From: Pseudobdellovibrionaceae bacterium
GTDB taxonomy: Bacteria; Bdellovibrionota; Bdellovibrionia; Bdellovibrionales; UBA1609
Direction of reading: 5' to 3'
DNA length: 64,000 nucleotides
Assembly: GCA_947444305.1 (NCBI GenBank)
Contig: CANEZP010000002.1
Location: 62,001-126,000, forward strand
Under the pieces are notes generated by a model. The model worked only from the letters and a program-made list of their open reading frames with translations, searched no databases and was not told where the DNA came from. Below are positions 8,430 to 16,230 of this stretch, in pieces; the first letter of the stretch is position 1; every line of letters begins with the position of its first letter. The translations under genes and the position numbers were made by a program.

Positions 8430-9246
8430 AGATCTCCGCCATTCTTGACTTCGGCTCGACCTTTTCGGGAGCTTTGCAAAGGGTGCCGACGTCTTCAAAG
8501 TTGACCGCGTCCAAAGCGTGTTTGCCGTTGAGCACGCGCACGGTAAGTATCCCGTTTTTGCGCGCGTGCAAAATCGATTTTGCTTTGGTCATCATTCCGC
8601 CTTGGATCGTGCCGTCTATCATTAAGGCATCGAGATCTTCGGGCGTAACCGTTTTGATCAGCTCCTTCTTTTTATTAAGAATACCGTCTTGATCGGTCAG
8701 AAAAATAAGTTGCGAAACGTTGAGCGCGCCGGCCAAACGGGTCGCGGCCCAATCCGCGTTGATGTTGTAAGCCTCGCCCTTGGTGCCGACGCCGATCGGC
8801 GCCAGCACGGGAATGGGCGCCGAAGGCAACGCCATCAGCACTTCGATCCACGCGCAATTCACGGCTTCGATCTGCCCGACCTGCCCAAGTTGTTCATTGG
8901 ACTTCGTGCACATTAAAGTGTGATTGTCGGAACCCGAAAAGCCCATCGCCGGCAAACCCGCGGCGCCTAAGTAACGCACAAGTTTGCGGTTTACGTTTCC
9001 GCACAAAGTAGATTCGATGACGTCCATCATCGCGGGCGTAGTGACCCGCTGGCCGTCGACGAAGTTCCACGTTATTCCCGCGCGGGTCAGGGCCGCGTTG
9101 ATCGCGGGCCCGCCCCCGTGCACGACGGCGACCTTCATGCCGTTACGGCGATAAGCCTTGATGGCTTGGGTTACGGTTTCAAGAACGGAATCGTCAACCA
9201 GGGCGGCTCCGCCTACCTTAATCAAAATTCTTTTGTTCGTGTTCAT
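8416..9246 (-). CDS. argB: Acetylglutamate kinase ArgB
   Basis: A 276-residue amino-acid-kinase-family enzyme that phosphorylates N-acetylglutamate, the second step of arginine synthesis. The N-terminal KVGGAAL, the glycine loop VVHGGGPAI, the acetylglutamate-site segment VDGQRVTT, INADWAA and the C-terminal IQGGMMTKAKS match the family. The start ATG overlaps the argJ stop in an ATGA arrangement, so translation is coupled. Confidence 0.94.
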   Translation of the reverse strand: MNTNKRILIKVGGAALVDDSVLETVTQAIKAYRRNGMKVAVVHGGGPAINAALTRAGITWNFVDGQRVTTPAMMDVIESTLCGNVNRKLVRYLGAAGLPAMGFSGSDNHTLMCTKSNEQLGQVGQIEAVNCAWIEVLMALPSAPIPVLAPIGVGTKGEAYNINADWAATRLAGALNVSQLIFLTDQDGILNKKKELIKTVTPEDLDALMIDGTIQGGMMTKAKSILHARKNGILTVRVLNGKHALDAVNFEDVGTLCKAPEKVEPKSRMAEIYATA

Positions 9247-10442
9247 GAATACTCCGTATTGATGTCGACGTACTTTCGTGAAAGGTCGCAGCCCCATGCC
9301 ACGGCACTTCCAGCGCCGGACTTCAAATCTATTTCAATGTTTACCTTCATGGCCTTGAGCAATTTCTTAACGGCGGCGCGGTCAAAAGGGACCGGGCTAC
9401 CGTCGTCGAAAATCAATACGCCTTGAAGTTTCAAACTCATCTTGGCTAAACACTCAGCCGGCACTTGCTCGGCCCCGAGGCGCGACAAAATCCGGCCCCA
9501 GTTAGGGTCTTCACCGTGCACCGCCGTTTTAATAAGCGGGGACATGGTCACGCCACGCGCCGCCCTGCGCGCGAGATCGACCGCGGGCGCGCCGGTCAAA
9601 TTCACCTCGAGCAGTTTGGTCGCGCCTTCACCGTCGGCGGCGATGCTTTGCGCGAGCACTTGCGCGACTTCGATCAACGCTTTTTTAAAAACGGCGTAAT
9701 CTTTGTCGTTCGCGAGATCCACTTTCGATTCACCGCTCGCCATCAGGAACGCGCAGTCGTTAGTCGAGGAATCACCGTCGACGCTAATCATGTTGAAGCT
9801 AACTTCGTTCGCTTTGGTCAGCAGCTCCTGCGCTACGCCGGGCGTGAGTTTCAAGTCGGTCAAAAAGTAGCCGAGCATCGTCGCCATGTTCGGGTGAATC
9901 ATGCCCGAGCCTTTGCAAATTCCCGTGATGCGCACTTCGCCTTTCGAAAGCGTGACGGTTGTCGACACGGTTTTGGGCACGAGGTCGGTCGTCATGATCG
10001 CGAGCGCGAAGCTCTCGGCGACGTCTTGCGCGTTTTTAACCAAGCCGGGGATCGAGGGCACGATTTTTTCGACGTCCATCTGCGCGCCGATCACGCCGGT
10101 CGAAGCCGACAAAACTTGATCGGGATGCAAGCCGAGTTCTTTGGCCACGGCTTGCACCATGAGTAAATTATTGGCAACGCCTTGCGGACCGGTCGCGGCG
10201 TTGGCCTGACCGGAATTCGTGACGATCGCGCGGATGTTGGCCGCGGGGAGCAAATTTTTAGAATAGCGAACGGGTGCGCCCTTCGCTTCGTTAAGCGTGA
10301 AGACGCCGGCGGCGACGCAATCTTTTTCGCTGTAGATCAAGCCCACGTCGGGACGATAGCGGCGCACACCGCAGTTTACCCCGCTCGCTAGAAAGCCCAA
10401 CGGCAACGGCGTTCTCTGAATACCGGGACCAGGTGACATCAT
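9243..10442 (-). CDS. argJ: Glutamate N-acetyltransferase ArgJ
   Basis: A 399-residue ornithine/glutamate acetyltransferase that recycles the acetyl group from N-acetylornithine to glutamate. Family proteins self-cleave before a threonine nucleophile; here that is Ala187-Thr188 in HPNMATMLGYF. Other family signatures are TNSGQANAATG and SVDGDSSTND. Whether it also accepts acetyl-CoA (bifunctional form) cannot be decided from sequence. No argA lies in the window, which fits use of ArgJ for recycling. Two tandem ATG codons (10442 and 10439) are possible starts; AGGAAG inside the end of argC serves as ribosome binding site. Confidence 0.94.
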   Translation of the reverse strand: MMSPGPGIQRTPLPLGFLASGVNCGVRRYRPDVGLIYSEKDCVAAGVFTLNEAKGAPVRYSKNLLPAANIRAIVTNSGQANAATGPQGVANNLLMVQAVAKELGLHPDQVLSASTGVIGAQMDVEKIVPSIPGLVKNAQDVAESFALAIMTTDLVPKTVSTTVTLSKGEVRITGICKGSGMIHPNMATMLGYFLTDLKLTPGVAQELLTKANEVSFNMISVDGDSSTNDCAFLMASGESKVDLANDKDYAVFKKALIEVAQVLAQSIAADGEGATKLLEVNLTGAPAVDLARRAARGVTMSPLIKTAVHGEDPNWGRILSRLGAEQVPAECLAKMSLKLQGVLIFDDGSPVPFDRAAVKKLLKAMKVNIEIDLKSGAGSAVAWGCDLSRKYVDINTEYS

Positions 10443-10448
10443 GTTACC

Positions 10449-11459
10449 CTACACTTCCTGCACTAAGCTGTAGCCCGCGGGGAGATCGAGCAAACGATTG
10501 AGATTTTCAACCGCCTGGCTAGCCGCCCCTTTGAGCAAGTTATCGATGCACGAGAACACGTAAAGCTTGTTCCCTACGAGTTCATAACTGACGTGGGTGA
10601 ACGGAGTGTTCACCACGTTCGCCAAGCGAGCGTAGCGGCTCACGTCGCGACCGTGGCGGACCAATGGATAACCATCGAACGATTTCCGGTAAGCGTTTTC
10701 AATCTCGCCGATGTCCGTCGTCTTTGCGTTAGCGTAGACGCCGGCGATAATGCCACGTTTTGCCGCGAGCAGGCTCGTCGTGAAGTGCGGCTCGATTTCA
10801 ACGCCCGTAACGGTCGCGATTACCTCCTGGATCTCGGGCGTGTGTTGGTGCTTACCCACGCGGTAAGGCAAACACTCCTCCGTGACTTCGCTGAACAGTA
10901 AATTTTCAGACGCTTTCTTGCCCGCGCCGGTGGTGCCGGACTTCGCGTCGATGACCAGACCTTCGGTATGGATCAAATCGTTTTGCAGCAGCGGAATCAA
11001 CGCGAGGCTGACCGCGCTGGCGTAGCAGCCGGGATTGCTAATGAGTCGCGTTGCCGGTTTGATCGGGCCACAAAAGGGGAGTAAACCATAGTCGGCTTCA
11101 CGTGCATAATCGGGCGCGGTATGCATAAAGCCGTACCACTTTTGGTAATCGTTTTTTTTCAACCGGAACGCGCCGCTAAGGTCGATTACGGTTTTGCCTT
11201 GCTCGATAATTTGCGGCGCTAACTTTAGCGAGACCTCGGCGGGCGTGGCCAAGAACACGACGTCCGTCAGGTTTTGCATAAGTTCTTGATCGTTAAAACA
11301 TTGAACGGTCGCGGCTTTGGTGTCGAGTACTTGATCGCTCAATTTGAAGTCGCCGGTGGCAAACGCATTTTGCAGCTGCACGAAGGGGTGCTTAAGCAAC
11401 AGCTTGCAAAGCTCGATTCCGCTGTAACCACGCGCGCCGACGACGCTCACCGGGGTCAT
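10449..11459 (-). CDS. argC: N-acetyl-gamma-glutamyl-phosphate reductase ArgC
   Basis: A 336-residue NADPH-dependent reductase that makes N-acetylglutamate semialdehyde. Visible are the Rossmann glycine motif VGARGYSGIEL, the catalytic Cys in SNPGCYASAV and the segment GTTGAGKKASE. I place the start at ATG 11459 (MTPVSVVGARGYSG) because homologues begin just before the first strand, and because upstream Met codons at 11507 and 11534 fall in or beyond the operator/promoter region. It is the first gene of the argC-J-B-F-R operon. No good Shine-Dalgarno sequence is visible. Confidence 0.9.
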   Translation of the reverse strand: MTPVSVVGARGYSGIELCKLLLKHPFVQLQNAFATGDFKLSDQVLDTKAATVQCFNDQELMQNLTDVVFLATPAEVSLKLAPQIIEQGKTVIDLSGAFRLKKNDYQKWYGFMHTAPDYAREADYGLLPFCGPIKPATRLISNPGCYASAVSLALIPLLQNDLIHTEGLVIDAKSGTTGAGKKASENLLFSEVTEECLPYRVGKHQHTPEIQEVIATVTGVEIEPHFTTSLLAAKRGIIAGVYANAKTTDIGEIENAYRKSFDGYPLVRHGRDVSRYARLANVVNTPFTHVSYELVGNKLYVFSCIDNLLKGAASQAVENLNRLLDLPAGYSLVQEV

Positions 11460-11487
11460 TTGCGGGGACTTGTATTCAGTGTTAGCT

Positions 11488-11505
11488 GGCGAATAATTAT
11501 GCATC
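11488..11505. promoter_or_regulatory. ARG-box-like operator A
   Basis: CGAAT-AATT-ATGCA matches the ArgR consensus TGAAT-N4-ATTCA at 8 of 10 arm positions. It lies between the argC start and its inferred promoter, where bound ArgR would block transcription. Confidence 0.65.
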
Positions 11506-11508
11506 ATG

Positions 11509-11526
11509 TGTGCATAATTAAGCATA
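11509..11526. promoter_or_regulatory. ARG-box-like operator B
   Basis: TGCAT-AATT-AAGCA matches the ArgR consensus at 7 of 10 arm positions and sits three bases from box A, a common tandem arrangement. It overlaps the expected -10 position of the leftward argC promoter. Confidence 0.6.
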
Positions 11527-11536
11527 CTGGTCATTA

Positions 11537-11555
11537 TGTCAATAATAATTTGACT
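11537..11555. promoter_or_regulatory. Back-to-back -35 elements for argC and argG
   Basis: TTGACA on the minus strand (11537-11542) and TTGACT on the plus strand (11550-11555) form an inverted repeat 7 bases apart. They would be the -35 hexamers of two promoters firing outward to argC and argG. Neither has a strong -10; box B covers the -10 position on the left, and box C fills the -35/-10 spacer on the right. Confidence 0.5.
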
Positions 11556-11570
11556 GCATAATTATTCCCG
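11553..11570. promoter_or_regulatory. ARG-box-like operator C
   Basis: TGCAT-AATT-ATTCC matches the ArgR consensus at 8 of 10 arm positions. It lies between the proposed -35 and -10 of the rightward argG promoter, consistent with repression. Confidence 0.65.
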
Positions 11571-11611
11571 TGCATGAATCAAACAGAATCCTAAAAGAAT
11601 TGGGGGAATAA

Positions 11612-12838
11612 ATGAAAAACAAAGATGTTTTGAATAATCAAAAGGTCCTGCTCGTGTACAGCGGTGGTCTCGATACCTCGATTTGCATACCCTGGATGCG
11701 CGAAGAATTGGGATATAAAGAAGTCATCACGGTGACGGTTGACGTCGGCCAAGAGAAATCCGACATCGCGCAAGCCGAAGAAAAAGCAAAGGCGATGAAG
11801 ACCACGCACTTCACCGTCGACGCCAAAGAAGAGTTCATCGAAAAATATTGCTGGCCCGCGGTTCAGGCTAACGGCGATTACCAAGGTTATCCCATGTCGA
11901 CGTCGATCGCGCGCCCGCTCATCGCGGCTAAGGCGGTCGAGGTTGCCGAGAAGTTGGGCGTCAACGCCTTCGCGCACGGCTGCACCGGCAAGGGCAACGA
12001 TCAATATAGAATTGAATTCGGGATCCGTTCAAAGATGCCGAACGCCGTGATCCACGCGCCGATTCGTGAACACAACATGACCCGCTCGTGGGAAATCGAA
12101 TACGCGCAAAAAAAAGGCGTGCCCATCCAGCAGAGCTTAAACAAAATTTGGTCGATCGACGAGAATCTATGGGGCCGTTCGATCGAAGGTGGCCGTCTGG
12201 AGGAGCCCGACTTCGCGCCACCCGAAGAGATTTTTCAGTGGACCAAGTCCATCGACAATGCGGCCGCGAAAGCCGAGACGCTGACTATTCGCTTCAAAAA
12301 CGGCGTACCCGTCGCGCTCAACGACAAAGCGTCGTCGCCGGCTTCGCTCGTCATGCAATTGAACACGATGGCCGGTAACCACGGCATCGGCCGCATCGAC
12401 GTGATGGAAGACCGCATGATGGGTCTTAAAGTTCGCGAGAACTACGAGTGCCCCGCTTCGACGGTTTTCTTGAAAGCGCATAAGGCGCTCGAAAACTTAG
12501 TGCTCACGCGAGACGAGATTCGTTTCAAGGCGCTCGTCGACCAAGAGTGGTCGAAGCTCGCGTACGAAGGTTTGTGGTGGGATCCCTACAAAGATGATCT
12601 CGAAGCCTTCATCCAGAGCACGCAGAAGCGCGTGACGGGCGACGTTTCGCTCCGCTTGTACAAAGGTCAAGTCACGGTCACGGGCCGCACTTCGACTTGG
12701 GCGTTGTATTCGGAAGATTTGGCGTCGTTCGACACGACGACTTTCGACCAACGGGAAAGCACCGGCGCCGTGAAGAACTTTGGCCTGCAAGCGCGCATGT
12801 TTGGGCAACTGCTTAAAAAGCACCAGAAGGATTTGTAA
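11612..12838 (+). CDS. argG: Argininosuccinate synthase ArgG
   Basis: A 408-residue ATP-dependent ligase joining citrulline and aspartate. The N-terminal pyrophosphatase-type P-loop SGGLDTS is at residues 17-23, and GCTGKGNDQ and the segment around SIDENLWGRSIEGG are family signatures. The ATG follows TTGGGGGAAT. It starts the rightward arginine operon, with argH two bases after its stop, and faces argC across the shared operator region. Confidence 0.96.
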   Translation: MKNKDVLNNQKVLLVYSGGLDTSICIPWMREELGYKEVITVTVDVGQEKSDIAQAEEKAKAMKTTHFTVDAKEEFIEKYCWPAVQANGDYQGYPMSTSIARPLIAAKAVEVAEKLGVNAFAHGCTGKGNDQYRIEFGIRSKMPNAVIHAPIREHNMTRSWEIEYAQKKGVPIQQSLNKIWSIDENLWGRSIEGGRLEEPDFAPPEEIFQWTKSIDNAAAKAETLTIRFKNGVPVALNDKASSPASLVMQLNTMAGNHGIGRIDVMEDRMMGLKVRENYECPASTVFLKAHKALENLVLTRDEIRFKALVDQEWSKLAYEGLWWDPYKDDLEAFIQSTQKRVTGDVSLRLYKGQVTVTGRTSTWALYSEDLASFDTTTFDQRESTGAVKNFGLQARMFGQLLKKHQKDL

Positions 12839-12840
12839 TC

Positions 12841-14211
12841 ATGTCATTGTGGGGCGGCGTTTTTGAAAAAGAAACGGACGAAGCGGTCAAAGCTTTCTCC
12901 TCTTCCATTAACGTCGACTCACGGCTTTGGGCCGCGGACATCCGCGGCTCGATCGCCCACGCCAAGATGTTGGCCAAGCAAAATATCTTAAAGCCAGAAG
13001 ACGCCGCCGCGATCGAACGTGGCCTTTTAGAAATTGCCGAAGAAATAAAAGCGGGCACTTGGACATTCGATCCCAAAGCGGAAGACGTCCACGGCGAAAT
13101 TGAAGACCGCTTGTTCAAGAAAGTAGGAGACGCCGCGAAGCGAATGCACACGGCGCGCTCGCGCAACGATCAAGTCGGTACCAGCACGCGTTTATTCGCC
13201 GCCGGCGAAATCTCCGCGCTCTGCGCAGACCTTAAACAACTACAAGCCGAATTAACCACGCAAGCCGCGCAACATACGGCCACCGTGATGCCCGGCATGA
13301 CCCATTTACAGCACGCGCAACCGGTCAGCCTCGCGCACCACTTGCTCGCTTACTTTTGGATGTTTCAGCGTGACGTCGAACGGCTTGAGCAGCTTCTGCC
13401 GCGAGTTTTGTCGATGCCGCTCGGCTCGGCCGCCTTGGCGGGTACCGGATTTCCGATCGACCGTGAACAAACGAAAAATGAACTTGGTTTCGCCAAAGTA
13501 ACCGAGAATTCGCTGGATGCCGTTTCTGACCGGGACTACGTAATAGAATTTTTAAGCGATGCTTCGATGATCATGATGCATCTGTCACGATTTTGCGAAG
13601 AGCTGATCTTGTGGTCGACGCCCGAATTCGGTTTCGTGCAACTGGGCGACGAGGTCACGACCGGCTCTTCGATCATGCCGCAAAAAAAGAATCCCGACGT
13701 GGCCGAGTTGATTCGCGGGCGCGTGGGTAGGGTGTACGGCGCTTTGATGGGCGCGCTCACGATGATGAAAGGCCTGCCGCTTTCCTATAACCGTGACATG
13801 CAAGAGGATAAGATCCATTTGTTCGAAGGTTTAGATACCGTTCGCTCTTGCACCAGGCTCATGACGTTGATGATCGCCAAGGCGGATTGGAAGCCGGCGG
13901 CCATGGAAGCCTCGTTGTCGGGTGATTTTTCGAACGCCACCGACGTGGCGGATGATCTTGTCGAAAAAGGCTTACCGTTCCGCGAGGCGCACGAGGTGGT
14001 CGGTTTACTCGTCAAGTGGTGCATAAAGAACGGCCGCAAACTTGAAGAGCTTTCGGTCACTGAGCTGAAAGCGCAGCATCCGTTGCTCGACGAAAAAACT
14101 CGCGCGAAGCTTCCGCATAAGACCGTCATGGGCGCGCGCCGGTCTGCGGGCGGCACCGCGCCGGAGGCGGTACTCACTCAATTGTCGCAAGCAAAAAAAT
14201 TACTGCGGTGA
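12841..14211 (+). CDS. argH: Argininosuccinate lyase ArgH
   Basis: A 456-residue fumarase/aspartase-superfamily enzyme that splits argininosuccinate to arginine and fumarate, the last pathway step. The superfamily signature GSSIMPQKKNP is at 275-285, on the loop with the catalytic serine, and HTARSRNDQ and MTHLQHAQP are also present. It is translationally close to argG (2-base gap). The 3' end overlaps the convergent esterase lipoprotein gene by 12 bases. No argD or argA lies in the window, so the acetylornithine aminotransferase must be encoded elsewhere. Confidence 0.96.
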   Translation: MSLWGGVFEKETDEAVKAFSSSINVDSRLWAADIRGSIAHAKMLAKQNILKPEDAAAIERGLLEIAEEIKAGTWTFDPKAEDVHGEIEDRLFKKVGDAAKRMHTARSRNDQVGTSTRLFAAGEISALCADLKQLQAELTTQAAQHTATVMPGMTHLQHAQPVSLAHHLLAYFWMFQRDVERLEQLLPRVLSMPLGSAALAGTGFPIDREQTKNELGFAKVTENSLDAVSDRDYVIEFLSDASMIMMHLSRFCEELILWSTPEFGFVQLGDEVTTGSSIMPQKKNPDVAELIRGRVGRVYGALMGALTMMKGLPLSYNRDMQEDKIHLFEGLDTVRSCTRLMTLMIAKADWKPAAMEASLSGDFSNATDVADDLVEKGLPFREAHEVVGLLVKWCIKNGRKLEELSVTELKAQHPLLDEKTRAKLPHKTVMGARRSAGGTAPEAVLTQLSQAKKLLR

Positions 14212-15183
14212 GAGCGCGAATAAAAAATCGAGTACCGCGGCCGTAAAATCCAGATTGAAAATCGGGACGTGGGCGTTGTGGTATTTTTCGAAATGCGGCT
14301 TGATCGTCCACAGCGCGACCGGCTTGCCGCTGTTGCATTCACGCCAGGCTTCCATCGAAGTGTCATTGCCCGGGATGGCCGGCACAAAATCTTTGATAAA
14401 AGTATTCTGGGAATTAGCCGAGCAGCCGTTCCTGGCGAGCCACTGCCCGATGGTGGCTTTCCCGCCGGCGTACTGGGGTAAGCCGCCGTCGTACGCTAAG
14501 GTCGCGTCATCCACCGCGTGGATTTGTAAGAACGGAACCGGCTTCGGATCGCGGCACTTCGATGCGTCGGCGTAAGAGCCGCCCGCGAGCGAGGCGATGC
14601 CGGCGATCTGGTCGCCGATCTCGCACGCTAAACGATTAGCCATGAAGCCGCCATTCGAGTGACCGATGATGTAAACGCGGCGGGGATCGATGTTGTACTT
14701 CGTTTTAACGACGTCGATGAGTTTGGTTAAGTAACCGACGTCGTCGACGCCCGTACGCGCGAAGTCGCAGCAGAAGTCGGTCGCGTTCCAGAACGGATTG
14801 CCGCCTAAATCTTTACCGTCGGGCGCCATGGTGTTCTTTGGCGTGATCGTTCCGTCGGGGGTAAGCAAAACGAAGCCCCGGCTCGAAACGCGGTAACGCA
14901 TCGTCAGATATTGGTCTTCGCTGTCGGCCGTACCGCTAAAGCCGTGGAGCAAAATGACCAGGGGCCATTGTTCTTGCGTCGCGAACTGAAGCGGCAGATA
15001 AACCTTCGCCGCCGGGCGATTGAAACCTTCGGCACCCACCAAAATCGGGCCTTGAAACGGCTTCGAAAGATTAAACGGTACCGCGGGAATTTTCGAACCC
15101 TCGGCGCCCGAGGCGATCGAACGTTTGGGAGTAGCGGCGCAGGCGGCGAGGATAGATACGCTTAAAATCAGAAGTTTGCTCAT
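14200..15183 (-). CDS. LpqC/PHB-depolymerase-like esterase lipoprotein
   Basis: A 327-residue alpha/beta hydrolase anchored as a lipoprotein: the lipobox LAAC places the lipidated Cys at residue 15 when the start is ATG 15183. The nucleophile elbow GHSNGG and the preceding oxyanion segment ILLHGFSGT match the polyhydroxybutyrate depolymerase/feruloyl esterase (LpqC) family. The substrate, whether polyester, feruloyl or acetyl esters, cannot be told. An earlier in-frame ATG would spoil the lipoprotein signal. Confidence 0.87.
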   Translation of the reverse strand: MSKLLILSVSILAACAATPKRSIASGAEGSKIPAVPFNLSKPFQGPILVGAEGFNRPAAKVYLPLQFATQEQWPLVILLHGFSGTADSEDQYLTMRYRVSSRGFVLLTPDGTITPKNTMAPDGKDLGGNPFWNATDFCCDFARTGVDDVGYLTKLIDVVKTKYNIDPRRVYIIGHSNGGFMANRLACEIGDQIAGIASLAGGSYADASKCRDPKPVPFLQIHAVDDATLAYDGGLPQYAGGKATIGQWLARNGCSANSQNTFIKDFVPAIPGNDTSMEAWRECNSGKPVALWTIKPHFEKYHNAHVPIFNLDFTAAVLDFLFALSPQ

Positions 15184-15233
15184 AGCGATGTTATAGGGTG
15201 GCGCTTTGCGGCCCGTCACTAAAATTGCGCGGC

Positions 15234-16169
15234 TTAGAAAGCGGTGCGCATTTTGAACTGGATACCGCCTGAGTCATCAAGGTCGGCCGCCGTCGAACTG
15301 CGCGAGCTTAAAGATTGACCCACGTAAAACCGGCGATCGAATTGGTAAACGTACGCCAAAGATACGGAATGCATCGGCCCGAACCCCGCGCGTACGCCCA
15401 AAGCGGTTTCTTTTTTATCGAACATTAAACGTTCGTCATCTACGTCGGGCACGAGATTTTGGAATGAACGCGGTGCCCAGTTAAACGAAGCCATCGCCTG
15501 CCATGGTCCCGAGATCATGTAGCCTAGATCCGCACCCGAGCTAAACGGCGAGAGCGCGGCGTTGAGCAACCAAGGACGCGGCATCCACGAGATGAACGCG
15601 AAAGGCAGCCCCGCCATGATGCGAAAGCTTTCACGCTGGTAGGCGTAGGCAAAGCCCGGCAGCGGGACATTGTTAAAAAACGTGCGGTTGTTCGAATAGC
15701 TTAAGAAAAAAGACCAGGACGTGCGCTCCGAAGTTTTCCAATCCGAAAAATAATTGAGCGTGATCACGCGGCTATTCGCGCTATCGAAAAGGCGACGCCC
15801 CGTCGTACCGAACGAAGCCGTGAAGCCCCTCGTGCCGCTCTCGCGCGGGAAACTGGCGGCGAGCCCCATCTCCGCGCTGCCGAAATCTTTGGGAATATCG
15901 AGATTGCGGTCGGCGATGCGCAAAGTTTCACCGAGCGCGAGAGCCTGGCCACGCGCGGTTACGCTCCAAATACTTTTCTCGCTCTTAAAGACGGGGACGG
16001 CGCCTTGCAGCCGCGTCTCGGTCAGGCTCACGCCGTTGTCGGTGTTCGAATATTCCGCCGCGACGGAGGTTTTGCCCGAAGCGCCCATGAACGCCATGTC
16101 TTGCGCGAACACGCGAGGAGATAAAATAAACGGCAACATCATCGAGGAAAAAATAAACCATCGGATCAT
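15234..16169 (-). CDS. Outer-membrane beta-barrel protein
   Basis: A 311-residue exported protein with a signal peptide ending near RVFAQ. The mature part has alternating hydrophobic/polar strands rich in aromatic residues and ends in Phe (FKMRTAF), the usual signal for outer-membrane insertion by the Bam complex. No specific family is recognised. ATG 16169 gives a clean signal peptide. It is divergent from the ABC-F gene with 61 bases between starts. Confidence 0.78.
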   Translation of the reverse strand: MIRWFIFSSMMLPFILSPRVFAQDMAFMGASGKTSVAAEYSNTDNGVSLTETRLQGAVPVFKSEKSIWSVTARGQALALGETLRIADRNLDIPKDFGSAEMGLAASFPRESGTRGFTASFGTTGRRLFDSANSRVITLNYFSDWKTSERTSWSFFLSYSNNRTFFNNVPLPGFAYAYQRESFRIMAGLPFAFISWMPRPWLLNAALSPFSSGADLGYMISGPWQAMASFNWAPRSFQNLVPDVDDERLMFDKKETALGVRAGFGPMHSVSLAYVYQFDRRFYVGQSLSSRSSTAADLDDSGGIQFKMRTAF

Positions 16170-16230
16170 CTCTTCAAATGTGACGGCCCGGCCTTGCAAA
16201 AGCAAACTCAAATCCCTATGCTGGGCGCTT

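Noticed and set aside
9465-10166. Open frame of 233 codons opposite argJ
   Set aside because: It is a shadow of argJ in a GC-rich gene; no recognisable domain or start signal.
15754-16230. N-terminal extension of the ABC-F gene
   Set aside because: The extra residues run antisense to the outer-membrane barrel gene; the ABC domain starts cleanly at ATG 16231.
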